Part shown: positions 16,576 through 25,900 of the stretch, piece by piece
How the letters are laid out: each line of letters starts with the position of its first letter
Numbering within the stretch: position 1 is the first letter of the stretch
Assembly: GCF_001995215.1 (NCBI RefSeq)
Contig: NZ_MUXN01000005.1
Location: 248,001 to 312,000, forward strand
Direction: 5' to 3'
DNA length: 64,000 bases
Source of the DNA: Amycolatopsis azurea DSM 43854
Lineage (GTDB): Bacteria > Actinomycetota > Actinomycetes > Mycobacteriales > Pseudonocardiaceae
The notes under the pieces: model-generated
Told to the model about the DNA's origin: nothing
What the model saw: the letters and a program-made list of their open reading frames with translations, nothing else
Database searches by the model: none
Program-made: the position numbers and the translations under genes

Positions 16576-17308
16576 GGCGCTGGCCCCGCGAGTCGTAGGC
16601 GATGAGGGGGGTCAGCACTCCCGCCGACTCCACCTGGGAGCTGTCGAACCAGAAGAAGGAGACCGTCGGGTCTTCGCTCCAGGGAACCACCTTCGCCTCG
16701 ACCGGCTTCCCCCGGACCGTGCTGGTGATCCGTGCCGCCGGGCCCGCGAAGTAGCCGAACACGGGGACGAACGCGCCCCGGACCACGTCTCCGCCGTCCA
16801 CCGCGTGGAAGCCGAACGACCGGTCGGATTTCTTGTACTCGTTGCTCATCATCAGGTCTTCGAGCGAACCGTTGTCGTTCCGGTAGGCGATCCGCAGGCC
16901 GAACTCGACTTCCGGCAGGTCGGGTTCGTCGAGCGCGATGGCGTAGAGCACCAGCTCCCGGCCGCCCTCGCCGTTGGCCCCGAGAGGGACGACGTTGCCC
17001 AGCGGTACCGAGGTCGACGGAGCCTTGGTGATCGTCGGCTGCGGTGCGGGCGGCAGCGCCGACGAAGACGGGGCGCTCGCGGCGGGAGGGAGCGGCTGCT
17101 GGGCGGGTGGTGCCTTCCGCAACGCGACCGCGCCGACGATGACCAGCACCGTCACCACGGTGGCGGCGACCCCGCCCGCGCCGGTCGCGAGCAGGCGGCG
17201 CCGGCGGATGCGCCTGCCCTTGGTCATGATCGCGCCGAGGTCGGGCTCGGCGAACTCCTCGGCAGGCGGTTCCCGCAAAGCCGAGCGCAGCGTCTCGAGG
17301 TCGGTCAT
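16565..17308 (-). CDS. Membrane protein cotranscribed with a SigE-type sigma factor (anti-sigma-like position)
   Basis: A 247-residue protein: about 38 cytoplasmic residues with an RRIRRRRL patch, one membrane segment (about 42-64), a Pro/Ala/Ser-rich linker (68-100), then an extracytoplasmic domain rich in beta-type sequence. Its ATG overlaps the stop of the sigma factor gene (ATGA). The layout and position fit an anti-sigma or sensor partner. No zinc-binding anti-sigma motif (HxxxCxxC) is visible, so the role is inference. Confidence 0.65.
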   Translation of the reverse strand: MTDLETLRSALREPPAEEFAEPDLGAIMTKGRRIRRRRLLATGAGGVAATVVTVLVIVGAVALRKAPPAQQPLPPAASAPSSSALPPAPQPTITKAPSTSVPLGNVVPLGANGEGGRELVLYAIALDEPDLPEVEFGLRIAYRNDNGSLEDLMMSNEYKKSDRSFGFHAVDGGDVVRGAFVPVFGYFAGPAARITSTVRGKPVEAKVVPWSEDPTVSFFWFDSSQVESAGVLTPLIAYDSRGQRLTK

Positions 17309-17826
17309 CGTCCCAGCCCGCCGATCAGTTCCGTTCCGTCCTCCGCGGTGATCCGCAGTTTGGTCAGGGCGCGGGAGTTGGTGCTCTTCACGGTGCCCAC
17401 GGAGACACCCAGCTCACCGGCCACATCGGATTCCTTCAAGTCGAAGAAGTGCCGGAGCACGACTACGGCTCTCTCCCGGTCTGTGAGCGTACGCAACGCG
17501 TCAAGGAGCCATTTCCGCTGGACAACGGCACCGGCGACGTCGAAACCGCTCGGCCGCTCGGGGATCTCCTCGGTGGCGTTCTCGCGGATCGGGCGCCGCC
17601 AGCCGTCGATCACGTGGTTGACGAGGACCTGCCGCGCGTACGCGTAGGCGTCCTTACGACGTACCCGCGACCAGGCCGCGTACGTCTTGGCGAGCGCTGT
17701 CTGGGCGGCGTCCTCGGCCTGATGGCGGTCGCTGGTCAGCAGGTAGGCCGCATGCTGAAGACGGGTCGACGAGTTCCGCACGAACTCGACGAACTCGTCG
17801 TCTCCGCGAGCCACCCTGGTCCTCAT
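17305..17826 (-). CDS. SigE-family (ECF) RNA polymerase sigma factor
   Basis: A 173-residue ECF-type sigma factor. Region 2 spans about residues 10-75 (AAYLLTSDRHQAEDAAQ is the -10 and core-binding helix). Region 4 starts at LTDRERAVVVLRHFFDL and carries the HTH ESDVAGELGVSVGTVKS. The ATG at 17826 is chosen because upstream codons in the same frame are Arg/Gly-rich noise. It is coupled by ATGA to the membrane protein downstream, as is common for ECF sigma/anti-sigma pairs. Confidence 0.85.
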   Translation of the reverse strand: MRTRVARGDDEFVEFVRNSSTRLQHAAYLLTSDRHQAEDAAQTALAKTYAAWSRVRRKDAYAYARQVLVNHVIDGWRRPIRENATEEIPERPSGFDVAGAVVQRKWLLDALRTLTDRERAVVVLRHFFDLKESDVAGELGVSVGTVKSTNSRALTKLRITAEDGTELIGGLGR

Positions 17827-17885
17827 CTCCGTTCGACGGTTGACCACCTGAAAGGTTGCCTCAACCGCTGTCGTTGCGTGAAGGC

Positions 17886-18461
17886 TCAGTCCTTCCGACG
17901 AGTGAACCGAAGCGCGACGACGATACCGGCCGCGACCACGGCCACCGCGAGGACGATCCACACCCAGGTCGGCAGCAGGCCCTCGGGGGTGGTCTCGCCG
18001 GTCTGCGGGGCCGGGGTGGCGCTGGGCTGGGCTTGGCTGCTCGCGGGAGGCGGGCTGCTCGCTTGTGCCGGGCTGGACGACGGCGGCGCGACAGGGTTGC
18101 TGAGGTTGAACTTCACCGAGCCGCTCGCGACGTGCGAGTCCTCGAAGGTCACCTTGTAGCGGAGGGTGTACTCGCCCGCGGGCCCGACGGCCTGGACGGG
18201 CGCCGTGACGACGGTGTCGGCGACCTCCGCGCGGCCGACCGTCCACGACGCGTTCTCGGGTCCGGTGATCTGGATCGGGTTCTCGGCGAGCGTGACCGGG
18301 CCGGTGAAGGTCAGCTTGATCTGCGTGGGCGGCGTCGCCAGCGACGCGCCCCTCGCCGGGTCGCTGCTCTTCAGCTCCGAATGGGCCAGCGCCGGGGTCG
18401 CGGCGCCCAGCAGGGCCAACCCGGTGACCAGCAACGACGCGCCGAACCGCTTGAACCTCAT
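17886..18461 (-). CDS. CopC-domain secreted, membrane-anchored protein
   Basis: A 191-residue protein. Residues 1-26 are a signal peptide ending ALAHS, so the mature chain starts near His27, the usual CopC copper ligand position. The CopC fold follows (PARGASLATPPTQIKLTF to VSSGSVKFNL-type strands, about 27-125), then a Pro/Ser-rich linker, a membrane helix (about 160-182) and a RRKD tail. GGAGGG precedes the ATG at 18461. CopC proteins bind copper outside the membrane; no CopD is next to it. The sigma pair is on the same strand 59 bases upstream. Confidence 0.82.
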   Translation of the reverse strand: MRFKRFGASLLVTGLALLGAATPALAHSELKSSDPARGASLATPPTQIKLTFTGPVTLAENPIQITGPENASWTVGRAEVADTVVTAPVQAVGPAGEYTLRYKVTFEDSHVASGSVKFNLSNPVAPPSSSPAQASSPPPASSQAQPSATPAPQTGETTPEGLLPTWVWIVLAVAVVAAGIVVALRFTRRKD

Positions 18462-18542
18462 CTGACCACCCTCCGGCCGGGGAACTCGCACGCTGAGCCT
18501 AGTAGTCGGCCCAGGTGGGGTGGTGGTTCCCGGGGCTGGAGT

Positions 18543-18584
18543 GTGACTCGCGTGATCAGAGGCGTGACTCGGGTCAGGGGCGCT
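18543..18584. repeat. Two units of a 21-bp tandem repeat
   Basis: Two head-to-tail 21-base units begin GTGACTCGCG (18543) and GTGACTCGGG (18564); the second is degenerate. The core GACTCGCGTGAT is the same as in the longer array after coaA at 46849, so this is a dispersed family. The second unit runs into the 3' end of the Uma2-like gene. The rest of the 112-base gap (18462-18573) shows nothing I can name. Confidence 0.65.
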
Positions 18585-18954
18585 GGGCGTGGCGGGTGGT
18601 CAGCGCGTCGAGGTCGAGAGTGAGCGGAGTGCCGTCGAAGTCGAGGCTCACCTTGCCGGTGTGCTCACCGAAGTTCTCGTACTCGCCGTCGACCAGGACG
18701 TCCGGGACGCGAATGGTCAACGGCTCCTCTGCGAGCAAAAGTTCGACTCCGGCGAAAGCGGCCAGCTCCGTCAAACGCTCGTCCAGCCAATATGCGAGCC
18801 GGGTCACCGCCATTTGGTGCCGCGTGTCCAGAAGTGGCGACGCGACCAGAACACCGCCTGCCACTTCGGCCCGGTTCTGGGGCATGGCCGCCCAGACGTC
18901 GAGGGTCACTTGTCGTGCGTGATCCGGGTCGTCAGAACGACTCAAATCACTCAC
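18574..18954 (-). CDS. Short Uma2-like (DUF820) protein
   Basis: A 126-residue protein resembling the first two thirds of Uma2 family proteins, a PD-(D/E)XK-fold group of uncertain function: EVAGGVLVASPLLDTRHQ, then RLAYWLDERL, then IRVPDVLV (about 80-87), which holds the family's Asp. Uma2 proteins are usually 180-200 residues and continue with an E-x-K segment that I do not see, so it may be degenerate or a reduced form. The ATG overlaps the stop of the acyltransferase gene upstream. Base composition is slightly less GC-rich than neighbours. The end overlaps a 21-bp repeat. Confidence 0.55.
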   Translation of the reverse strand: MSDLSRSDDPDHARQVTLDVWAAMPQNRAEVAGGVLVASPLLDTRHQMAVTRLAYWLDERLTELAAFAGVELLLAEEPLTIRVPDVLVDGEYENFGEHTGKVSLDFDGTPLTLDLDALTTRHAQRP

Positions 18955-19580
18955 GACTCCGTGAAGTCGCCTGCCGGAGCGCCCCAGGACGATGAAGCGT
19001 CCCCCCGCTCCTCCGCCAGCGCGCGCCGCCGCGCGTTCTCGCCGCGCACCCGGTCCACTTCGGACTGGATGTACTCGTCGTCGTACTTCTGGAAGACCCG
19101 GGCCGGGTTGCCCGCGACGAGACTGCGCGGCGGGACGTCCTTGGCGACCACGGAGTTCGGCTGCACGGTGGCGAAATCGCCGATCGTCACGCCCGCCATG
19201 ATCACGACCAGGCCGCCGATGAAGCAGCCCTTCCCGATCTTCACCGGCTTGCGTTCGATGAGGTCGCTGCCGGAGTGGTTCTGCAGCGTCATGTTCGCGA
19301 GCCAGCTGGAATGGGTGAAGATCAGCGTGTTCAGGCCGATGCTGGTGTGCTCGCCGATCTCCAGCCCGCCGCTCGCGTCGAGCGCGGCGCCCTCGCCGAT
19401 CCAGCAGTGTTCGCCGATCGTGAGGTTCTCCGGGCTGATGATCTTGACTCGTTCGCGGACCCTCGTCGACTCCGGCAGTCCGTAGAACTTGGCGCGCTCG
19501 GCGTCGTTCATGTACTGCGAAACGAGTTCGGTCAGGATCTGCGGGCGCAGCCGGTTGCTGCGCTCGTCATCGAAGAACAT
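18951..19580 (-). CDS. Hexapeptide-repeat acyltransferase (Maa/WcaF-like)
   Basis: A 209-residue left-handed beta-helix acyltransferase. An N-terminal helical part (1-45) is followed by hexapeptide repeats (about 50-175), including IGLNTLIFTHSSW, IGKGCFIGGLVVIMAG with the acetyl-CoA-side loop, and the typical end VVAKDVPPRSLVAGNPARVF. It most likely O- or N-acetylates a sugar on a lipid carrier. Its ATG lies 14 bases inside the end of the GT4 gene, so the two are coupled. Substrate unknown. Confidence 0.82.
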   Translation of the reverse strand: MFFDDERSNRLRPQILTELVSQYMNDAERAKFYGLPESTRVRERVKIISPENLTIGEHCWIGEGAALDASGGLEIGEHTSIGLNTLIFTHSSWLANMTLQNHSGSDLIERKPVKIGKGCFIGGLVVIMAGVTIGDFATVQPNSVVAKDVPPRSLVAGNPARVFQKYDDEYIQSEVDRVRGENARRRALAEERGDASSSWGAPAGDFTES

Positions 19581-20763
19581 CGGCCTCGGTCACCAGTTTC
19601 TCGAAGGTGCGCAGGTGTTCCTCCGCGACGACGTCGAGGCCGAAGTTGGCCCGCACCATCGCGCTTTCCCGCTGTGCCACCGAAGCCCGCTTGTCCGGGT
19701 CGTCGAGCAGCTCGATGACGGTGTTCGCCACCGCCTCGCTGTCGTCCGGCCGCACCAGCAGGATGTTCTCGCCGTTGCGGAGTTCGATGCCCGGGTAGTT
19801 GTCTTCGGTGACCGAAGCGATGGTCGCGGTGCCCGAGAGCATCGCCTCCAGCGACGCGGTGCCGCAGCCTCCGTTGAGGTCGTGCGTGACGATGTCGGCC
19901 GCCGCGAAGTACGCGGGCACGTCGGCCTTCGGCACGGCGCCGGTGACGATGATGGCGTCCGCGACCCCGAGTTCTTCCGCCCGCTTGAGGAAGACGTCGT
20001 GGTACACGCGGCCGACGACGACCACCTTCACGTCGGGGTGCTTGTCCAAAATGGACGGCAGCGCCTCGACCAGCGGCAGCCGGTTCCGCAGCGGGATCAC
20101 GTGCCCGAGCGAGACGATCACCGGACCGTCGCCGAGCTTGTGCTCTTCCCGCACGTCCTTCGTCAAAGGCTTTTCGAAGTTCCCGGTGTCGACGGCGATC
20201 GGGAAGTAGTCCGAGTTCTCGTCGCTGGTGCCGTAGCGCTCGACGCAGTAGTCGACCCCGAGTTTGTCGAGGATGACGTAACGCGGCTTGAGGTACCGCA
20301 GGATCGGGTTCACCAGCACGGTGTCCAGGAACCGGAAAACGCCGCCGTACAGCTTGTTGTCGCTGATCAGCAGCGTGTGGATGGTCAGCAGCATCGGCAG
20401 CTTGTGCCGCCGCGCGTACCGCCCGGCCAGCCACGACAGGTCGAAGAACTGCCCGTGCAGGTGGATCGCGTCGGGCTTGAACTCGTCCAGCAGCTTCCGC
20501 AGCCGCCGCCAGTTCCCCGGCCGCAGCGAGGCGAAACTCATGTCGAAGTCGATCGACAGGCCCAGCTGCGGCATCTTCACCGCGGGCAGGCGGACGACGC
20601 GGTAGCCGTCCTTCGTCTCGTCGGCCGGGGCGTCGGCGTACGCCGCGGTGATCGCGAGCACCTCGTGCCCGCGCGCCGCGTACTGCTCGGCCAGGGAAGC
20701 CGCCATGTGCGCGCTTCCGCCCACCCTCGGCGGGAAGAAGTTGTTGACGACAGCGATGCGCAT
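19567..20763 (-). CDS. Glycosyltransferase family 4
   Basis: A 398-residue GT-B enzyme. Residues 1-15 (MRIAVVNNFFPPRVG) and GGSAHMAASLAEQYAARGHEV form the GT4 N-terminal domain. The C-terminal donor site has VVGRVYHDVFLKRAEELG and the EX7E-type region (GGCGTASLEAMLSGTATIAS). The ATG at 20763 is preferred because GGGGGAGAG lies 7 bases upstream. An ATG at 20793, overlapping the epimerase stop, would add 10 residues but has its purine stretch too close. It probably adds a sugar to a lipid-linked or surface glycan in the cytoplasm. Confidence 0.85.
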   Translation of the reverse strand: MRIAVVNNFFPPRVGGSAHMAASLAEQYAARGHEVLAITAAYADAPADETKDGYRVVRLPAVKMPQLGLSIDFDMSFASLRPGNWRRLRKLLDEFKPDAIHLHGQFFDLSWLAGRYARRHKLPMLLTIHTLLISDNKLYGGVFRFLDTVLVNPILRYLKPRYVILDKLGVDYCVERYGTSDENSDYFPIAVDTGNFEKPLTKDVREEHKLGDGPVIVSLGHVIPLRNRLPLVEALPSILDKHPDVKVVVVGRVYHDVFLKRAEELGVADAIIVTGAVPKADVPAYFAAADIVTHDLNGGCGTASLEAMLSGTATIASVTEDNYPGIELRNGENILLVRPDDSEAVANTVIELLDDPDKRASVAQRESAMVRANFGLDVVAEEHLRTFEKLVTEADVLR

Positions 20764-20789
20764 GGGGCGGCTCTCCCCCGGCCCGGCGG

Positions 20790-21722
20790 TCATCCCTCCG
20801 AAGCCTTAACCAGTTCGTACATGCCCTCTTCGACGGAGATCTTCGGCTCCCAGCCGAGGACCTCGCGGGCACGGGTGATGTCGGCGGCACGGCGCGAAAC
20901 CAGCACGTCGCGCTCGTTGAACAGCGGCTCGACGTTGACGCCGACGGCGTCGATGAGGATCTTCGCCAGTGTCGCGATCGAAGTGTCGATCCCGGTGCCG
21001 ATGTTGATCGGCAGGTTCGCCTGCTCCGATTCGAGCGCCGCGACGACGGCGCGGGCCAGGTCCGTGACGTGCACGAAGTCCATCGACTGGTCGCCGCGGC
21101 CGTCGATGATCGGCGGCTGGCCGGCGCGCAGGCGCTGGATGAAGTGGTTGATCACCGACGTGTAGTAGGCCTCGATCTTCTGGCCGGGGCCGTACACGTT
21201 GAAGAACCGCAGCGCGTTCCAGGACAGGCCCTTGGTGCGCTCGTAGAAGCCGAGCATGTCCTCGCCCGCGCGCTTCGAGATGCAGTACGGCGTGAGCGGC
21301 TTGAGCTCGTCGTCCTCGTGCATCGGCAGCCGCTTCGGGTCGCCGTAGACGGACGCGGTCGAGGCGAACACGACCCGCTCGACACCCTCGTCCGCCGCGG
21401 CGGCGAAGACGTTGTGGTTGCCGACCATGTTGATGTCGATCGACTCGTGCGGGTCCGCGACCGACTTGTTGATCGACACGGTCGCGAAGTGGATGACGTG
21501 CGTGCAGCCGCGCATGGCCTCGCGCACGGCGCCGCCGTAGCGGACGTCCTTCTCGACCAGTTCGACCTTGCCGGTGGCGACGAACTCGTTGATCCGGGCG
21601 CGGTCGCCGCGGGTCATGTTGTCGAAGACGCGGACGGTGTAGCCGCCCTCGATCAGCATCGGGATGACGTGCGCGGCGATGAAACCGCCGCCCCCGGTGA
21701 AGAAGACCTTCTTGTCGGGCAT
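20790..21722 (-). CDS. NAD-dependent epimerase/dehydratase, GalE-like
   Basis: A 310-residue extended SDR: TGGGGFIAAHV (9-19) Rossmann loop, Ser123 or Ser124 region STASVYGDP (121-129), and YCISK (146-150) with catalytic Tyr146 and Lys150. It resembles UDP-glucose/UDP-GlcNAc 4-epimerases and may make the sugar nucleotide used by the GT4 next door. Start ATG at 21722, with GGAGAG 4 bases before it; an in-frame ATG 20 codons earlier lies inside the previous gene. It follows the aminotransferase stop by 7 bases. Confidence 0.85.
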   Translation of the reverse strand: MPDKKVFFTGGGGFIAAHVIPMLIEGGYTVRVFDNMTRGDRARINEFVATGKVELVEKDVRYGGAVREAMRGCTHVIHFATVSINKSVADPHESIDINMVGNHNVFAAAADEGVERVVFASTASVYGDPKRLPMHEDDELKPLTPYCISKRAGEDMLGFYERTKGLSWNALRFFNVYGPGQKIEAYYTSVINHFIQRLRAGQPPIIDGRGDQSMDFVHVTDLARAVVAALESEQANLPINIGTGIDTSIATLAKILIDAVGVNVEPLFNERDVLVSRRAADITRAREVLGWEPKISVEEGMYELVKASEG

Positions 21723-21729
21723 TTCTCTC

Positions 21730-22860
21730 CTAGCTCGGCAGTGCGGCGCTGACGGTCCCGATGACCCGGTCGACCTGGTCATCGGTGAGGTTGGCGTGCA
21801 TCGGGATGGCGAGGTGACGGGCGAAGAGGTCCGCCGAAACCGGCAAGGTCTGCTTCTTGCCGTAGATGGGCTGGAGGTGCGAGGCGTAGGTGCCGAAGTT
21901 GCACTGCACGCCCTGCTCGCGGATCCGCAGCGCGAGCGCGTCGCGGTCGATCTCCGGGGCCACGGTGAGGATGTAGGCCTGCCACGGGTGTTCGCGGTCC
22001 GGCAGTTCCACCGGGACGTCGAGACCGGGCAGGTTCTCGAACGCCTCGTGGTAGCGCTTGGCCACCGAACGGCGGGCCGAGAGCAGGTCCGGGAGGCGGT
22101 CGAGCTGGACGTTCATGATCGCGGCCTGCACGTCCGAGAGCCGGAAGTTGTAGCCGAGCTCGTGGAACTCCGGGATCGGCAGCGCGCCGGAACCCTCGCG
22201 GGTGATGGCGGGCTCGATGCCGTAGGTGTGCAGCTTGCGCGCGTGCGCGATGAGGTCTTCGCGGTCCGAGACCAGCGCGCCGCCTTCGCCCGCGGTGATG
22301 CCCTTGCGGCCGTGGAAGGAGAACGCGGCCAGGTCGGCGAGGCTGCCCGCCGGGCGGGTCTTGTAGGTCGCGCCCGCGGCGCAGGCGGCGTCTTCGAAAA
22401 GCCACAGGCCGTGCTTGTCGGCGATGGCGCGGTACTCGTCGAAGTCACCCGGCTGCCCGGCGACGTCGACGGCGAGGATGCCGACCGTGCGCGGCGTGAT
22501 CAGGGCTTCGATCGACGCGGGGTCCGCGCTCCAGACGTCCGGGCGGATGTCCGCGAACACCGGCGTCGCGCCCGCCTGGAGCACGGCGTGGCCGGTGGCG
22601 GGGAAGGTGTAGTCGCCGACGATGACCTCGTCACCGGGCTTCACGCCGAGCACACGCAGCCCGAGGAAGAGTGCCGACCCACAGTTGCTGGTGGTCAGGG
22701 CGTGCGCGGTGCCGACGGTCTTCGCGAAGCGTTCCTCGAAACGGCGGCACGCGGGGCCGGCACCGGCCAGCCAGCCGGACCGGAACACCTCCGCCACGGC
22801 CGCGAGTTCTTCGTCGCCGACGGTCGGCTGACCGAGGACCACCTGTTCCTGCTCAGACAT
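21730..22860 (-). CDS. DegT/DnrJ/EryC1 aminotransferase (second copy)
   Basis: A 376-residue PLP-dependent sugar aminotransferase. PLP would bind Lys186 in SFHGRKGITAGEGG; FEDAACAAGA (155-164) and YNFRLSDVQAAI are family blocks. It is only distantly similar to the one at 13951 (HGRK against YATK at the lysine), so it should act on a different keto-sugar, plausibly at C4 as in PseC- or ArnB-type enzymes. The ATG at 22860 has GGAGAGG before it. It heads the leftward operon with epimerase, GT4, acyltransferase and Uma2-like genes. Confidence 0.86.
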   Translation of the reverse strand: MSEQEQVVLGQPTVGDEELAAVAEVFRSGWLAGAGPACRRFEERFAKTVGTAHALTTSNCGSALFLGLRVLGVKPGDEVIVGDYTFPATGHAVLQAGATPVFADIRPDVWSADPASIEALITPRTVGILAVDVAGQPGDFDEYRAIADKHGLWLFEDAACAAGATYKTRPAGSLADLAAFSFHGRKGITAGEGGALVSDREDLIAHARKLHTYGIEPAITREGSGALPIPEFHELGYNFRLSDVQAAIMNVQLDRLPDLLSARRSVAKRYHEAFENLPGLDVPVELPDREHPWQAYILTVAPEIDRDALALRIREQGVQCNFGTYASHLQPIYGKKQTLPVSADLFARHLAIPMHANLTDDQVDRVIGTVSAALPS

Positions 22861-22891
22861 ACCTCTCCCATTGCGTGGGGACCCGGCGAAG

Positions 22892-22897
22892 TGTATA
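22892..22897 (-). promoter_or_regulatory. Possible -10 element for the aminotransferase operon
   Basis: On the minus strand the hexamer TATACA lies 32 bases before the aminotransferase ATG, in the 104-base divergent gap with the AfsR-type gene. No good -35 is visible at 16-18 bases. A GGGCGG/CCGCCC inverted repeat (22919-22936) lies just upstream and could be an operator. Confidence 0.3.
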
Positions 22898-22964
22898 GAC
22901 GCCATTCGGCGGATCTCGGGCGGGCTGGATCCGCCCAGGTCAACGACGCTCTAGGGTTTGTTCC

Positions 22965-25900
22965 ATGCGATTCGGCGTTCTGGGGGCGACGGAGGTGCGC
23001 CGCGACGACGGCACCGCCGTCGGAATCGGCGGGCCCAGGGTCCGGACGCTGTTCGCGTTGCTCGCGCTGGAGGCGGGCCGGGTCGTCCCGGCGGAGCGGC
23101 TCATCGACGGTCTTTACGGCGAGCAGCCGCCCGAAGGCGTGGCGAACGCGCTGCAATCACAGGTCTCTCGGCTGCGCGGCGCGCTGAAAGACCTCGCGCC
23201 CGTCGAGTTCAGCCCGGCGGGTTACCGGCTGGCCGTGGATCCCGGCGAAGTCGACGTGCACCGCTTCGAACGGCTCGCCGCCGAAGGCCGACGCACTCTC
23301 GCGGCGGGAGACGCCGCGAAGGCGTCTGAACTGCTTCGCGACGCTCTCGGTCTCTGGCGTGGCCCGGCGTTCGCGGACATCACCGACGCGCCGTTCCGCG
23401 ATCCGCAGGTCACCAGGCTGAACGAGCTGAAGACGTCGGCGATCGAAGACCGTGCCGAAGCCGAACTCAAGCTGGGAAGACACGAAGACGTCCTCGCCGG
23501 GCTTCGCGAGGTCATCGACGACCAGCCGCTGCGGGAACGGCCCCGCGCGCTGCTGATCCGCGCGTTGCACGCCGCCGGGCGTCAGGCCGACGCGCTCACC
23601 GCGTTCGAGGACGCCCGCCGCGCCCTCGCGGACGAACTCGGCGCCGACCCCGGGCCGGAACTCGCCGCCGCGCACCTGGCCGTCCTCCGCGGCGAGACGC
23701 CGCCCGTCAAAGCCGCCACGGCGCCGCTTCCCGCGCAGCTCACCAGCTTCATCGGCCGCGAAGGCGACCTCCGGCACGTGCTCGGCCAGCTGGACCGCTC
23801 ACGGCTGGTGACGCTGACCGGTCCCGGCGGGGCGGGCAAGACCCGGCTGGCCGTCGAGACAGCCGCCGCGGCGGACCTTCCGGCGGTCTTCGTCGAACTC
23901 GCGCCCTACAGCGAAGACGCCGACGTCGCCCATGCCGTCCTGACCGCGCTCGGCCTGCGGACGGTCCCGCTCGGCGCGGTCACCACCCCGGTCGAGACCG
24001 CGCCGCTGGACCGGCTGATCGGCGCGCTGGCCGACCGGGCGGTGCTGCTGGTGCTCGACAACTGCGAGCATCTGGTCGAGGCCGCCGCGAAACTGGTCGC
24101 CCGGCTGCTCGGCGCGGCCGCCGCGCTGCGGGTGCTCGCCACCAGCCGCGAACCGCTGGGCATCACCGGCGAAGTCGTCTCCCCCGTGCCACGGCTCGCC
24201 GTACCGCCGCCGGGCACGCCACCCGTGCGGTCGCTGGAGTTCGCCGCCGTCCGGCTGTTCGCCGACCGCGCGCGGGCCAACGACCCGGGTTTCGCCGTCG
24301 ACGACACCACGGCGGGCGACGTCCAGCGTGTCTGCGCCGCGCTCGACGGGCTCCCGCTGGCCATCGAACTCGCCGCCGCGCGGGTGCGGACGCTGCCGGT
24401 CGGCGAGATCGCGTCGAGGTTGGACGACCGGTTCCGCCTGCTCTCCAAGGGCAGCCGGGGCGCCGAAAGCAGGCATCGCACGCTGCGCGGCGTCGTCGAA
24501 TGGAGCTGGGATCTCCTGGCGGACGACGAACGCCTGCTCGGCAGGCGGCTGACCGTCTTCGCGGGCGGCACGACCCTCGCCGACGCCGAAGCGGTCTGCG
24601 CCGTCCCGGACACCGCGGACCTGCTTCCGTCCCTTGTGGACAGATCGCTGGTCGAGCGCACCGGGGACCGGTACCGGATGCTCGAAACCATCCGGGCTTT
24701 CTTCGCCGAAAAGCTCGCCGAAGCCGGTGAAACGGAACGACTTCGGCGTGCGCACGCCGAACACTTCCTTGCCCTCTCCGAGGAAGCGGACCCGCTCCTG
24801 CGCACCGGCGACCAGCTGGCCTGGCTCGACCGTCTCGACGCCGCGTACGACGACCTCCTGGCCGCGTTGCGCTGGGCCGCCGATGCCGACGTGCGGATCG
24901 CGCTCCGGCTTTCGGCCTCGCTGGTGACGTACTGGTGGATGCGCGGTCGCCGGTTCGAAGGCTCGACGCTGTGCCTGGAGGTGGTCAAGAACCTCGGCCC
25001 GAAGCCGCCGGAGGGCCTCGAAGAGGAGTACCAGCTCTGCGTGCTCAGCGCCGCCGCCGGACTCCGCGGCGGCGTTGAACATGAAGCCCTCGGCCGTCAC
25101 TTTCCCGAAGTGGACAGCCTCGTGCGGAACATGGTCAGTGCGCCCAAGAACCCGGCGCTCCTGATGCTGATGGGGGTGGTGACCGGGCCACCCGGTGACG
25201 ACGACGAGCTGCTCAAGCGCGGTCAGGCCCTCTTGGCGCACAGTGACGCGTGGAGCCTCGCGCTGGTGCCGACCGGCTACGGGCTGCGCATGCTGATGCA
25301 GGGCAAGCTCGAAACGGCGGAAGGCCTGCTGCGCGAAGGGGAGGCCGCGTTCCGCGCGATCGGGGAACGCTGGGGCCTTTCGATGACGCTCGACCACCTG
25401 TCGCAGATCCTGATCTGGACGAACCGGCAGTCCGAAGCCCTCGAAATGATGGACGAGGCGCTCCGGCTGATGCGGGAACTCGGCGCGTCCGACGACAACG
25501 CGGACCTGCTGTGCCGCCGGGGCACCAGCAAGCTGCTCCACGGCGACGCGGCGGGAGCGCGGGCGGACTTCGAACTCGCCGTCGAGATCGCGCGCCGCGC
25601 CGGGATGCCCGAAAGCCGGGCGTTCGGGTACGTCGGCCTCGCCACCCTCTCGCGACACGGAGGTGATCTGGCCACGGCTCGCGCGTTGAGCGAACTCGCG
25701 CTTTCGGAGTGCTCCGGTGGCTCATTCACGTCCGAAGGGGGCCGCTCCGGGGCGCGGATCTCGCTCGGCTGGGTCGCCGCCGCCGAGGGCGACCTCGACC
25801 AGGCCGAAGAACTGCACCGGCAAGCGCTCGAGTCGGCGGACCAGTGGAACGACAGCACCACCTTGGCCTGCGCCGTCGAAGGCCTCGCCGGGGTCGCGCT

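Noticed and set aside
19489-21165. Long plus-strand frame opposite the GT4 and epimerase genes
   Set aside because: Val/Arg/Asp/His-rich antisense shadow; both minus-strand genes have complete catalytic motifs.
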